Source: Micromonospora sp. KC213
GTDB lineage: Bacteria; Actinomycetota; Actinomycetes; Mycobacteriales; Micromonosporaceae
Length of the DNA stretch: 64,000 nt
Reading direction: 5' to 3'
NCBI RefSeq assembly: GCF_004348325.1
Contig: NZ_SMKF01000009.1
Location: forward strand, 1-64,000
The notes beneath the pieces are model-generated. The model was not told the DNA's origin and did no database searches. It saw only the letters and a list, made by a program, of their open reading frames with translations. Positions 36,440-45,733 of the stretch are shown here, in pieces. A program made the position numbers and the translations under genes. Positions within the stretch are counted from its first letter, which is position 1, and each line of letters begins with the position of its first letter.

Positions 36440-38326
36440 CTAAACCTCGTCGTCGTCGAAGGCCGGGCGGACGCCACGGGCGAACATGATCTCGTCGTTG
36501 CTGGTGCCGGCCGGCACCATCGGCCAGACCATCGCGTCCTTGCCGACCACGAAGTCGACCACCACCGGGGCATCGTTGATCGCCATGGCCGCCTCGATGG
36601 TCTTGTCGACGTCGTCGGCGTTCTCACAGCGCAGGCCCACGCAGCCGAGCGCCTCGGCCAGCTTGACGAAGTCCGGGATCCGGTGCTTGTGGGTGCCCAG
36701 CTCGGTGTTGGAGTAGCGCTCGCCGTAGAACAGGGTCTGCCACTGCCGGACCATGCCGAGGTTGCCGTTGTTGATCACGGCGATCTTGACCGGGATGCCC
36801 TCCAGCGCGCAGGTGGCCAACTCCTGGTTGGTCATCTGGAAGCAGCCGTCGCCGTCCACCGCCCAGACCACCGCGTCAGGCCGCCCCACCTTCGCGCCCA
36901 TCGCCGCCGGGACGGCGTACCCCATGGTGCCGAGGCCGCCGGAGTTGAGCCAGGTGCTCGGCTTCTCGTACGAGATGAACTGACTGGCCCACATCTGGTG
37001 CTGGCCGACGCCCGCGACGTAGATGGCGTCCGGGCCGGCGATCTCGCCCAGCCGCTTGATCACGTACTGCGGGGCGAGGGTGCCGTCGGAGGGCTCCTCG
37101 TAGCCCAGCGGGTACCGCTCACGCAGGTCGTCCAGCTGGGTCCACCAGTCGGTCAGGTCGGTCCGATGGCCGGCCTTCTGCTCGGTGGCGACGGCCGTGA
37201 GCAGCTCGTCGATGACGTGCCGGGCGTCGCCGACGATCGGCACGTCGGCGTGCCGGTTCTTGCCGATCTCCGCCGGGTCGATGTCGGCGTGCACCACCGT
37301 GGCGTCCGGGGCGAACGAGTCCAGCCGGCCGGTCACCCGGTCGTCGAAGCGGGCGCCGAGCGCCACGATCAGGTCGGCCTTCTGCAGGCCGTAGACCGCG
37401 GCGACGGTGCCGTGCATGCCAGGCATGCCCAGGTGCTGGCGGTGCGAGTCGGGGAACGCGCCCAACGCCATCAGGGTGGTCACCACCGGGATGCCGGTCA
37501 GCTCGGCGAGCCGGCGCAGCCCCTCGGTGGCACCGGCCTTGAGCACACCGCCGCCGACGTAGAGGACCGGACGGCGGGCGGCGGCCAGCAGCCGTGCGGC
37601 CTCTCGGATCTGCTTGCCGTGCGGGTGCAGGGTCGGCCGGTAGCCGGGCAGGTCGAGGGTGGGCGGCCAACTGAAGGTGGTGGGCGCCTGGAGGACGTCC
37701 TTGGGGATGTCGACCAGCACCGGCCCGGGCCGCCCGGTGGAGGCCAGGTGGAACGCCTCGGCCAGCACCTGCGGGATCTCCTCCGCGGTCTGCACCAGGA
37801 AGTTGTGCTTGGTGATCGGCAGGGTGATGCCCTGGATGTCCGCCTCCTGGAAGGCGTCCGTGCCGATCGACGGGCGGGCGACCTGGCCGGTGATCGCGAC
37901 GATCGGCACCGAGTCCATGTACGCGTCGGCGATCGGGGTGACCAGGTTGGTCGCGCCCGGCCCGGAGGTCGCGATGCAGACCCCGACCCGGCCGGTGGCC
38001 TGCGCATATCCGGTTGCGGCGTGACCGGCGCCCTGCTCGTGGCGGACCAGGATGTGCCGGACCGTGGAGTCGTACAGCGGGTCGTAGGCGGGCAGGATCG
38101 CCCCGCCGGGAATGCCGAAGACGACGTCGACGCCGAGCGCCTCGAGGGACCGCACGAGCGAGCCGGCGCCGGAGACCTGGGCCGGCGCGGACTGCCGTAC
38201 GGCCGGGGCGGCCGGGACGGCGCCGGGGCGCGGCGCGGCGGTCTGGTCGGCGTCGCCGGTCGGCTCGGCGACCGTACGCGCCCGGCGGGCGGAGTGGGCG
38301 AGTGTCTCTGGCGTGGGTCTCGTCAT
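36440..38326 (-). CDS. ilvB: acetolactate synthase large (catalytic) subunit
   Basis: A 628-residue ThDP enzyme. It has an N-terminal extension of about 50 residues and the start of the core [33 protein letters not shown]. The ThDP-binding Glu is in [18 protein letters not shown]. The Mg/ThDP motif [20 protein letters not shown] is near residue 500. It forms acetolactate or acetohydroxybutyrate. It is preceded by a leader peptide and terminator. Its stop is two bases from the first micro-ORF leading to ilvN. Confidence 0.97.
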   Translation of the reverse strand: MTRPTPETLAHSARRARTVAEPTGDADQTAAPRPGAVPAAPAVRQSAPAQVSGAGSLVRSLEALGVDVVFGIPGGAILPAYDPLYDSTVRHILVRHEQGAGHAATGYAQATGRVGVCIATSGPGATNLVTPIADAYMDSVPIVAITGQVARPSIGTDAFQEADIQGITLPITKHNFLVQTAEEIPQVLAEAFHLASTGRPGPVLVDIPKDVLQAPTTFSWPPTLDLPGYRPTLHPHGKQIREAARLLAAARRPVLYVGGGVLKAGATEGLRRLAELTGIPVVTTLMALGAFPDSHRQHLGMPGMHGTVAAVYGLQKADLIVALGARFDDRVTGRLDSFAPDATVVHADIDPAEIGKNRHADVPIVGDARHVIDELLTAVATEQKAGHRTDLTDWWTQLDDLRERYPLGYEEPSDGTLAPQYVIKRLGEIAGPDAIYVAGVGQHQMWASQFISYEKPSTWLNSGGLGTMGYAVPAAMGAKVGRPDAVVWAVDGDGCFQMTNQELATCALEGIPVKIAVINNGNLGMVRQWQTLFYGERYSNTELGTHKHRIPDFVKLAEALGCVGLRCENADDVDKTIEAAMAINDAPVVVDFVVGKDAMVWPMVPAGTSNDEIMFARGVRPAFDDDEV

Positions 38327-38414
38327 GGCGGTTCAGGCCTTCGGCTGGAGTGGGTGGAGCTTTTCGACAGGTGCTACGGGGGCGGCGGCCGCCCCGACAG
38401 GATCCGACGGCAAT

Positions 38415-38445
38415 AAAAACGGCCCTCGTGCAGAAGCACGGGGCC
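38415..38445 (-). terminator. ilvB attenuator terminator
   Basis: On the minus strand a 10-bp stem with one bulged base (38436-38445 with 38421-38431) and a 4-base loop is followed by GTTTTTATTG (T-run 38419-38415). It lies 89 bases before the ilvB start. A separate strong hairpin (AGCGCAC with GTGCGCT and an inner CTCTC/GAGAG) precedes it. Confidence 0.85.
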
Positions 38446-38475
38446 AGCGCACAACTCTCGACGGAGAGCGTGCGC

Positions 38476-38511
38476 TCAGGTAAGTACTCGCAGCGACCGG
38501 TTCGACGACAT
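38476..38511 (-). CDS. leader peptide of the ilvB attenuator
   Basis: An 11-codon ORF, ATG to TGA, encodes MSSNRSLRVLT, with Leu, Val and Leu among its last five codons. The promoter elements below place the transcript start at or next to this ATG, so the leader is probably leaderless like those reported in corynebacteria. It is followed by a pause-type hairpin and then the terminator. In-frame GTG and ATG further upstream lie before or inside the promoter and are not used in this model. Confidence 0.7.
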   Translation of the reverse strand: MSSNRSLRVLT

Positions 38512-38518
38512 GGGAACC

Positions 38519-38547
38519 AGCCTGACGCATCTCACGCGCTGAGTCAA
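38519..38547 (-). promoter_or_regulatory. ilvB operon promoter
   Basis: On the minus strand TTGACT (complement of 38542-38547), 17 bases, CAGGCT (complement of 38519-38524), then seven bases to the leader ATG at 38511. Spacing is ideal for a housekeeping sigma factor and a leaderless start. Confidence 0.65.
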
Positions 38548-38565
38548 CTGATCCCACATCTTGGT

Positions 38566-40977
38566 TCACGAACGAGGGGCGCCATCCCCCGTTCGGGGTT
38601 CTGCGGGTGGCCCCACCTGCGGGGATCCGCCCTCAGGAGGGCGGGACGTGGGCACCTGCGGCACCGGTGTCGGCGAGCCGGGGCGCAGCCGCGGCAGCAG
38701 CGGTGACGGGACCGCCCGCACCGGCACCGGCGGCGGTGCCGGTGGTGCCGACGCGGGTCGTGCGCCCGGTGAGGTGGCGGCCTCCAGCATCGCCTCCAGG
38801 TGCTCCGCCGGCACCCCCCACCCGAAGAGCGCGCCCTGACCGAACCGGCACCCGGCGGCCACCACCGCGGCCAGTTCGGTGGGGGACGTCACGCCCTCGG
38901 CGATCACCTCCAGGCCGAGCTGGTGGCCCAGCCGCATCACAATGTCGACCATCGGGGCGAAGGCCGGACCGTCCCGGTCCACCGGACGGACCGGCTCGTG
39001 CTCGGCGACCAGGCTGTGGTCGATCTTCAGGATGTCGATCGGCAGCCGGCGCAGCTGTCCCAACGACGAGTAGCCGGCCCCGAAGTCGTCCAGCGCGATC
39101 CGCACCCCGGTGCGCCGCAGCGCGGTCAGCCGCCGGATCAGCTCGTCCAGGTCGGTGGCCACGGCGTGCTCGGTGACCTCCAGCACCAGCCGCTGCGGCG
39201 GCACGTGGTGGGCGCGCAGCGCGTCGGCCACCTGCACGACGTACTCCGGGGCGTGCAGCTCACGCGGGGAAACGTTCACCGACACCCAGACGTCGTGCCC
39301 GTCGGCGAGCCAGCGGGACAGCTGCCAGCATGCCTGGTGCAGCACCCACGCGCCGAGTTTGGCGATCATCCCGCACTCCTCGGCCAGCGGGATGAACTCG
39401 TCGGGGCGGACGTTGCCCAGCTCCGGGTGGTGCCAGCGCAGCAGCGCCTCGGCCCCCACCGGGCGCACCGAGGGCAGCGAGGCGACCGGTTGGAACACCA
39501 GGCGCAGTTCGTCGCGCTCGATCGCGCCGCGCAGCTCGTGCTCCACCCGGGTACGCCGCAGCAACTGCTGGTCGTGCGCACCGTCGTAGCGCTCGATCCG
39601 GTTCTTGCCACGCTGCTTGGCGTAGCGCAGCGCGAGGTCGGCGTGGCGCAGCAGGGCCGCCGGGTCGGGCTCGCCGCACTGGCCGGCCACCCCGATGCTC
39701 ACCGACAGGAACACCGCCCCGTCCGGCTGGTCGTAGGCCCGACCCAGCACCCCGAGCAGCCGCTCGGCGACGGCGTGGGCCTCGGCCGGGCGGCCGCGCA
39801 TCAGCACCGCGAACTCGTCACCGCCGAGCCGGGCGGCCAGGTCGCCGGGGCGCAGGTTGCTGCGCAGCCGCCGCCCCACCTCGGCCAGCACGAGATCACC
39901 CACGTCGTGCCCGCGCATGTCGTTGACGTTCTTGAACCCGTCGAGGTCGAGACCGAGCAGGACCCGGTCGCCCCCCTCGTCGCCCCAACGCTGCAGCTCG
40001 CGCAGCAGGCCGCGACGGTTGGCCAGGCCGGTCAGCGGGTCGGTGTGGGCCAATTCCCGGAAGTGCGCCTCGCGCTCGGCCAGCCGGCCGGCGTACCCGC
40101 GCATGTCGTTGAGGGTGAGGTACTGCCGGGCGACCAGCGCGAAACCCTCGATGCTGCCCACCAGCACGGCGAGCGCGTCGAAACCACCGCCCTGCACGAG
40201 GTGGTACATCGCCGAGGCGGCCATCGCGAACATCGGAACGAAGGCGTACTCGCCGTCGCGGCGGATCAGGTCGACCTCGACCTGCCCGGGCGGCTCGGGC
40301 CGGTGCACGGCGAGTGACACGGCGAGCAGCCCCAGGGCGAGCAGCACCGCCCCGGCCAGGGCCACGTTGTTGCCGGTCTGGCACACCCCGGCGACGACGC
40401 CGAGCCCTCCGGAGGCGGTGGCGCTGATGCCCGCGCCGAGCACCGCGATGCGGGCCCGGGGCGGGCCGGCGCGGAGCATCACGATCAGGGCCAGCCCGAC
40501 GGTCAGTGCGGCGTTGGCCGAGGCGAGCAGGATCGCCCGGCAGGCCACCGGGGTGGCGTCGCCGAGCAGCCGGGTCGGCTCGGTGAAGATCACCCAGCCG
40601 ACGAACCAGAGCGCGGCCGCCATGATCAGCCCGTCGAGCAGCAGCCGGGCGGTGGCCGCCCGGCTCACCACCACGCCGGGCAGGCGGAGCAGCCCGACGG
40701 CGGCGACCAGCCCGCTCGACGCGACGATCACCGCCACCAGCAGCGGCCAACCGGAGAGCCGTTCCGGCCCTCCGAGGTGCGGGTGGGCGTACGCCACGGC
40801 CATCCCGGCCAGCAGACCGACCAGCGCGATGGCCGCCGCCACGGCGAGCAGCACGTACGCGCGCCGACGCGGGCAGGATCGCCGCCGGCCCGTCGACCCG
40901 GCGAGCAGAGCGGTGGCGGACACGGCGACCAGGGCGCTCAGCACCGCGACAGCGATCATGCCCGGGGGGAAACGCAC
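38566..40977 (-). CDS. membrane GGDEF-EAL cyclic-di-GMP protein, motifs intact
   Basis: An 803-residue protein. About eight hydrophobic helices (residues 1-270) form a membrane sensor, and a linker leads to GGDEF and EAL domains. The cyclase motif is an intact GGDEF at 385-389 ([10 protein letters not shown]). The phosphodiesterase EAL is at 510-512 ([11 protein letters not shown]), with [22 protein letters not shown] retaining the metal-binding acids. Both activities are thus possible. The C-terminal 60 residues are Pro/Ala-rich. The GTG start at 40977 has TTGAGG upstream. It is divergent from ilvD by 110 bases. Confidence 0.88.
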   Translation of the reverse strand: MRFPPGMIAVAVLSALVAVSATALLAGSTGRRRSCPRRRAYVLLAVAAAIALVGLLAGMAVAYAHPHLGGPERLSGWPLLVAVIVASSGLVAAVGLLRLPGVVVSRAATARLLLDGLIMAAALWFVGWVIFTEPTRLLGDATPVACRAILLASANAALTVGLALIVMLRAGPPRARIAVLGAGISATASGGLGVVAGVCQTGNNVALAGAVLLALGLLAVSLAVHRPEPPGQVEVDLIRRDGEYAFVPMFAMAASAMYHLVQGGGFDALAVLVGSIEGFALVARQYLTLNDMRGYAGRLAEREAHFRELAHTDPLTGLANRRGLLRELQRWGDEGGDRVLLGLDLDGFKNVNDMRGHDVGDLVLAEVGRRLRSNLRPGDLAARLGGDEFAVLMRGRPAEAHAVAERLLGVLGRAYDQPDGAVFLSVSIGVAGQCGEPDPAALLRHADLALRYAKQRGKNRIERYDGAHDQQLLRRTRVEHELRGAIERDELRLVFQPVASLPSVRPVGAEALLRWHHPELGNVRPDEFIPLAEECGMIAKLGAWVLHQACWQLSRWLADGHDVWVSVNVSPRELHAPEYVVQVADALRAHHVPPQRLVLEVTEHAVATDLDELIRRLTALRRTGVRIALDDFGAGYSSLGQLRRLPIDILKIDHSLVAEHEPVRPVDRDGPAFAPMVDIVMRLGHQLGLEVIAEGVTSPTELAAVVAAGCRFGQGALFGWGVPAEHLEAMLEAATSPGARPASAPPAPPPVPVRAVPSPLLPRLRPGSPTPVPQVPTSRPPEGGSPQVGPPAEPRTGDGAPRS

Positions 40978-41087
40978 GACCTCAACTGTGCCGGATCCGG
41001 ACCCTCCGTGGGGGACCGGGTGTGCATCTGTTGGGACACGACCGGACCGGGTGGGGGCGGCGTGCTCGCGGTGCCACACTGGTACGC

Positions 41088-42935
41088 ATGCCTGAGCTGC
41101 GGTCGAGGACCTCCACCCACGGTCGGACGATGGCCGGCGCCCGGGCCCTGTGGCGGGCCACCGGGATGACCGACGACGACTTCGGCAAGCCGATCGTCGC
41201 CATCGCCAACAGTTTCACCCAGTTCGTGCCGGGGCACGTACACCTCAAGGACCTCGGCGGCCTGGTCGCCGACGCGATCGCCGAGGCCGGCGGGGTGGGC
41301 CGGGAGTTCAACACGATCGCGGTCGACGACGGCATCGCGATGGGTCACGGCGGCATGCTCTACTCGCTGCCCAGCCGCGAGTTGATCGCCGACGCGGTGG
41401 AGTACATGGTCAACGCGCACTGCGCCGACGTCCTGGTCTGCATCTCCAACTGCGACAAGATCACCCCGGGCATGCTGCTGGCCGCGCTGCGGCTGAACAT
41501 CCCCACCGTCTTCGTCTCCGGTGGCCCGATGGAGGCCGGCAAGACGGTGGCGATCGAGGGCGTGGTGCACTCCAAGATCGACCTGATCGACGCGATGATC
41601 GCCTCCTCGAACGAGGCGGTCACCGACGACCAGCTCGGCGAGATCGAACGCTCCGCCTGCCCGACCTGCGGCTCCTGCTCCGGCATGTTCACCGCCAACT
41701 CGATGAACTGCCTCACCGAGGCGATCGGCCTGGCCCTGCCGGGCAACGGCTCGACCCTGGCCACCCACGCCGCACGCCGGTCACTCTTCGTCGAGGCCGG
41801 CCGCACCGCCGTGGAGATCGCCAAGCGGTGGTACGACCACGACGACGCCTCCGTGCTGCCCCGGTCGATCGCCAACCGCGCCGCCTTCGAGAACGCGGTC
41901 GCCCTGGACGTGGCGATGGGCGGGTCGACCAACACGATCCTGCACCTGCTCGCCGCCGCCCGCGAGGCCGAGCTGGACTTCGACGTGGCCGACATCGACG
42001 CCGTCAGCCGCCGGGTGCCGTGCCTGGCCAAGGTCGCGCCGAACTCGCCCCAGTACCACATGGAGGACGTGCACCGGGCCGGCGGCGTCCCGGCGATCCT
42101 CGGTGAGCTGGACCGGGCCGGGCTGCTCAACCGGGACGTACACGCGGTGCACTCCCCGACCCTGTCGCAGTGGCTGGCGGACTGGGACGTACGCGGCGGG
42201 TCACCGCGACCGGAGGCGGTGGAACTGTTCCACGCCGCCCCGGGCGGGGTGCGTACCACCGAGCCGTTCTCCACCACCAACCGCTGGTCGTCGCTGGACA
42301 CCGACGCGGCGCAGGGCTGCATCCGGGACCGGGAGCACGCCTACAGCGCCGACGGCGGGCTGGCCATCCTGCACGGCAACCTGGCCCCGGCCGGCTGCGT
42401 GGTGAAAACCGCCGGCGTACCCGAGGAGTGCCTGACCTTCCGCGGACCGGCCAAGGTCTACGAGTCCCAGGACGACGCGGTGTCGGCGATCCTCGCCAAG
42501 CAGGTCGTCGCCGGCGACGTCGTGGTGATCCGGTACGAGGGGCCGAAGGGCGGCCCCGGTATGCAGGAGATGCTCTACCCCACCTCGTTCCTCAAGGGCC
42601 GAGGGCTGGGCCGGGCCTGCGCGCTGCTCACCGACGGGCGTTTCTCCGGCGGCACGTCGGGCCTGTCCATCGGCCACGTCTCCCCCGAGGCGGCCTCCGG
42701 TGGGCTGATCGCCCTGGTCGCCGACGGCGATGAGATCGTCATCGACATCCCGGGCCGGACGATCGAGCTGAACGTCCCGGCCGACGTGCTGGACGCCCGC
42801 CGGGTCGCCCAGGAGAAGCGGGACCGCCCGTACACGCCGGTGGACCGGCAGCGGCCGGTGTCGGCGGCGCTGCGCGCGTACGCCTCGATGGCGACCTCGG
42901 CCAGCGACGGCGCGTACCGCCGGGTGCCGGAGTAG
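41088..42935 (+). CDS. ilvD: dihydroxy-acid dehydratase
   Basis: A 615-residue iron-sulfur dehydratase. Cluster ligands are in [13 protein letters not shown] and [18 protein letters not shown], and [13 protein letters not shown] and [13 protein letters not shown] are family landmarks. It makes the 2-keto acids used by IlvE. The ATG at 41088 has no clear ribosome binding site. CACACT ends seven bases before it, which fits a leaderless start. It completes the common branched-chain pathway in this window. Confidence 0.96.
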   Translation: MPELRSRTSTHGRTMAGARALWRATGMTDDDFGKPIVAIANSFTQFVPGHVHLKDLGGLVADAIAEAGGVGREFNTIAVDDGIAMGHGGMLYSLPSRELIADAVEYMVNAHCADVLVCISNCDKITPGMLLAALRLNIPTVFVSGGPMEAGKTVAIEGVVHSKIDLIDAMIASSNEAVTDDQLGEIERSACPTCGSCSGMFTANSMNCLTEAIGLALPGNGSTLATHAARRSLFVEAGRTAVEIAKRWYDHDDASVLPRSIANRAAFENAVALDVAMGGSTNTILHLLAAAREAELDFDVADIDAVSRRVPCLAKVAPNSPQYHMEDVHRAGGVPAILGELDRAGLLNRDVHAVHSPTLSQWLADWDVRGGSPRPEAVELFHAAPGGVRTTEPFSTTNRWSSLDTDAAQGCIRDREHAYSADGGLAILHGNLAPAGCVVKTAGVPEECLTFRGPAKVYESQDDAVSAILAKQVVAGDVVVIRYEGPKGGPGMQEMLYPTSFLKGRGLGRACALLTDGRFSGGTSGLSIGHVSPEAASGGLIALVADGDEIVIDIPGRTIELNVPADVLDARRVAQEKRDRPYTPVDRQRPVSAALRAYASMATSASDGAYRRVPE

Positions 42936-42960
42936 GACGACCCGTCGCCGCTCGGCGGCA

Positions 42961-42995
42961 GGTGGTCCGGGGCGAACTGATCACCCCGGACCACC
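42961..42995. terminator. bidirectional hairpin after ilvD
   Basis: A perfect 12-bp stem (42961-42972 with 42984-42995) with an 11-base loop lies between ilvD and the convergent 133-residue gene. Confidence 0.7.
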
Positions 42996-43004
42996 ATTCG
43001 TCCG

Positions 43005-43406
43005 CTACGTGCCGCCGAACGGATCGGGGAGGAACAGGAATTCCTTGGCGAGGGCGCGAACCTCGACCCACTCCGGGGCCATCGAGAGTGCCTCCGGCTC
43101 CCACAGGTGCGCCTTCTGCGCACCGCTCATCAGGTCGAGCATCTCATCGATGCGGCGGGCGAGCGCGGCCTGCGCCGGGTCGACGAGGCCGGCCTCTTCG
43201 AGCGGTTCCAGGAGAACGACCACGGCTTCGAGCTGTAGTGCCAACTCGTCCGCCAGGCCGCCGGTGCCAATCCTGCGCAGATACTCCCGCTGGTCGTCCG
43301 CCGCCAGGGCGAGCCGGGCCACCACCCGTGTCAGTCCACACAACACCGAGGTCACGCGGGTTGGGTGAAGGAGGTCGCCAGGGTCGTAGCTCGGGGCCTG
43401 GTGCAT
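43005..43406 (-). CDS. hypothetical helical protein, 133 residues
   Basis: A 133-residue acidic protein predicted to be mostly helical (RVVARLALAADDQREYLRRI, LADELALQLEAVVVLLEPLEE, ALARRIDEMLDLMSG). There is no signal peptide or known domain. The ATG at 43406 has GAGAGGTG upstream. A 45-codon ORF ends 28 bases before it on the same strand. The size, acidity and pairing would suit an immunity protein, but that is inference only. Confidence 0.6.
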   Translation of the reverse strand: MHQAPSYDPGDLLHPTRVTSVLCGLTRVVARLALAADDQREYLRRIGTGGLADELALQLEAVVVLLEPLEEAGLVDPAQAALARRIDEMLDLMSGAQKAHLWEPEALSMAPEWVEVRALAKEFLFLPDPFGGT

Positions 43407-43434
43407 CGGATCACCTCTCCGGACCCCGGATGCG

Positions 43435-43572
43435 TCACGTCAGCTGGTCGAGCTTCCACTGCGGCAACTTCTCCCGGGGCTGGGGCAGCCTGGCCGCGGG
43501 CTTGTTCGGTGCCTTGACCTTCCAGTAGGGAAGCTTCCCGTGATGGCCGACGCCGGGATGCCACTGGATCAT
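43435..43572 (-). CDS. 45-codon ORF with His/Gly/Trp-rich start
   Basis: ATG to TGA, encoding MIQWHPGVGHHGKLPYWKVK followed by a Pro/Lys/Gln-rich tail ending in WKLDQLT. No stop occurs upstream until 43684, but no good start lies there either. The H-P-x-x-G-H-H-G-x-x-P-Y-W-K pattern recalls the last residues of some secreted polymorphic toxins, so this could be a toxin remnant or cassette next to the 133-residue gene. The ribosome binding site is weak. Confidence 0.4.
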   Translation of the reverse strand: MIQWHPGVGHHGKLPYWKVKAPNKPAARLPQPREKLPQWKLDQLT

Positions 43573-43780
43573 TCTACCGGTCGTGACCGCCGGGTGCCGG
43601 ACTGACCGGGCCGCCGCCGGCCGGCTGAGGGTGGGACGGATTCCCGGCAGCCGCGGACGCGAGGCGCGGCTGTCGGCAATCGGTCATCGATCGACGACGG
43701 TCATGTCTTGACCGGCCGGTCGACGGGACTCGACCATGAGCGGACTGGGCCGGAGGTCCGACCGCCGCGGGGGAGGCTCG

Positions 43781-45733
43781 ATGACCATCCACCACCGTCG
43801 CCACGCCGTGGAACTGGTTCGCGAGGTGATGACCCGTGGGCAGGGCGACGCGCCCCCGCCGGTGCTGATCTTCGAGGGCGACCGGGGCAGCGGCAAGACG
43901 GCCCTGCTGAACGGCCTCGCCGGCCTCCTCGACGGCCGGGTGCCGTACGCGCACATCGACCTGGAGGCCGACGGCCGGACGGGCACCCCGGAGGTGCTGT
44001 ACGCCCTCGCCTTCCACCTGGGCCGGCCCTGCCCGCTCTACGGCACGCTGCACTTCCCCCGGCTCGCTGTCGGCAAACTGGTGATGGACGACGACACGCT
44101 CGACCTGCGGGACCGCGACCGGGCCCGGCAGCAGATCAACGCGCTGCTGCGCGAGCACCGAGGCGTCGACCGGCTGGTGACCACGCTCAGGGAGGGCGCC
44201 GGGGACCTGCCCGCCGTCCTGCCGGCCGCCGTGCAGACGCCGGTGCGCCTGTCCACCCGGCTCCTCGCCACGGTCATCCACCGGCTCGCGTCCTGGACGT
44301 GGAGCAGCAGGCTCGTCCTCGGCCGGGCGCAGAAGTGGTACGGCACGCAGGGCGGCCCGCGCCCCCGCCCACCGGTCGAGACGCTGATCGACCTGAACCG
44401 GTGGCACCGCCGGCCGGGTGAGGCCAACAACGCCCGTCAGCGCGACGAACTGCTCTGGGCGGCGTTCCGCGCCGACCTGACCGCCGGGCTCGGTCGGCGC
44501 CTGCGCCGGCCCTGGATGCCGCGCTGCGTCGCGTTGATCGACAACGCCGACACCCGACTCGGGCGACACTTCCTGATCGAGCTGGCGCGCGGACGCGAGA
44601 CGGTTCAGGACGAGCCGCTGGCCGTGGTGGCGACCAGCCGGGCCCCCTTCCTCGGCCACCTTCCCGAGGCGCAGCAACACCTGCTGGCGGCCGAGGAGTC
44701 GCTGCCCACCGGGCGGGACATCGAGCAGCCTCGGCCCCGTTGGGTCCGCTACCCGCTGCCCGCCCTCACCGAGGCGGACGTCGTGCACCGGATGGCGCGG
44801 GAACATCCGGATCTGGAACCCCGGATACCACGGCAGATCCAGCAGCTCGGCCAGGGCAACCCGCTGGTGGTGAGCATGCTGCTGACGGCGGCCCGCGAGG
44901 TGTCGTCGTGGCCCGAGGGCGGCGAGGAACTGGCCCTCGCGCTGGCCCGGCTGGAACCCGCGCCGGCCGACGACACCGACCGGAGACAGTTCACCGTCGA
45001 GGAGCGGCTCATCCGGCACCTGCTCGGTATCCCCGATGCCAACCCGCTCCCGGTCGACGAGATGGACATCCTGACCACCTGCGCCGCCGCCCGGACCGTC
45101 GAGCAGGCGACCGCGCTGGCGATGCGCAGCGGGCTGCTCACCGCCGACGGGTACGCCGGCCGGCTCGGCCTCATGTTCGACAGTCTGCGGTCGGCCGATC
45201 CCGACGCCGACCCGCCACCGTTGCGCCGGCTGCTGCTCCGTCGGCTCGCGGCCCGCGACCCGGACGGCGGGGACGGCTGGAACCGGGTACACGCGCTCCT
45301 GCGGGACGAGTGCCGGGCACGCGACGACCGGACCGGCGAGCGGTACCACGCGTTGGCCCTCGACCAGCTCGAGGAGGTCAGCGGCCAGTTCGCCGCCGAG
45401 GTCGGGACGGTACCAGCGGCCGACTGGCTGGCCACGCTGCGGGCCGTCACCCGAGCCCCCACCCGCCGGCCGCACACCGCGCCACCGGCCCAGGAGGCGC
45501 ACCGCCTCGCCCGGTCGACCGGCGTGGACCCGGAGAGCCGGCTCGGCCGGGTGACCCGACTGGTCGTCGGTCTGCGGCTCGCCGCCGACCCGTTCACCGG
45601 CCGGCTCCGGGCCGATCTGCACGACGGGCTCAAGCGCGACTACCGGGCGCTGGCCCTGCACTTTCCCGACGACCAGTCGCTGCTGGTCGCCGAAGCGGAC
45701 CGACACAAGGGATGGGCGGACCAGTGGCGGTGA
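43781..45733 (+). CDS. P-loop NTPase (AAA/STAND-like), cytoplasmic partner of an anchored binding protein
   Basis: A 650-residue soluble protein. Walker A is GDRGSGKT at 33-40, Walker B is VALIDNADT with D254, and a sensor-like segment follows (LAVVATSRAPFLGH). The region after residue 330 is helical and has no catalytic motif that I recognise (YPLPALTEADVVHRMAREHP, QQLGQGNPLVVSMLLTAAREV). The pattern is that of STAND-type signalling ATPases. The ATG at 43781 is preferred because GGGGGAGG lies seven bases before it; an ATG 15 codons earlier is possible. Its stop overlaps the next gene's start as GTGA. Confidence 0.72.
   Translation: MTIHHRRHAVELVREVMTRGQGDAPPPVLIFEGDRGSGKTALLNGLAGLLDGRVPYAHIDLEADGRTGTPEVLYALAFHLGRPCPLYGTLHFPRLAVGKLVMDDDTLDLRDRDRARQQINALLREHRGVDRLVTTLREGAGDLPAVLPAAVQTPVRLSTRLLATVIHRLASWTWSSRLVLGRAQKWYGTQGGPRPRPPVETLIDLNRWHRRPGEANNARQRDELLWAAFRADLTAGLGRRLRRPWMPRCVALIDNADTRLGRHFLIELARGRETVQDEPLAVVATSRAPFLGHLPEAQQHLLAAEESLPTGRDIEQPRPRWVRYPLPALTEADVVHRMAREHPDLEPRIPRQIQQLGQGNPLVVSMLLTAAREVSSWPEGGEELALALARLEPAPADDTDRRQFTVEERLIRHLLGIPDANPLPVDEMDILTTCAAARTVEQATALAMRSGLLTADGYAGRLGLMFDSLRSADPDADPPPLRRLLLRRLAARDPDGGDGWNRVHALLRDECRARDDRTGERYHALALDQLEEVSGQFAAEVGTVPAADWLATLRAVTRAPTRRPHTAPPAQEAHRLARSTGVDPESRLGRVTRLVVGLRLAADPFTGRLRADLHDGLKRDYRALALHFPDDQSLLVAEADRHKGWADQWR

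Larger units (their letters stand above)
36267..36440 (-). repeat. three tandem 59-bp repeats between ilvB and ilvN
   Basis: Copies begin at 36267, 36326 and 36385. The first two copies are identical over their full length, and the third stops three bases short at the ilvB stop. Each copy carries on the minus strand an ATG, a GAGCGAAGCGAGGG stretch common in Micromonosporaceae intergenic DNA, and AGGAAGG seven bases before the next ATG. The 14-base palindrome TCGGTCATGACCGA spans the two internal junctions. The period is not a multiple of three. Confidence 0.95.
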
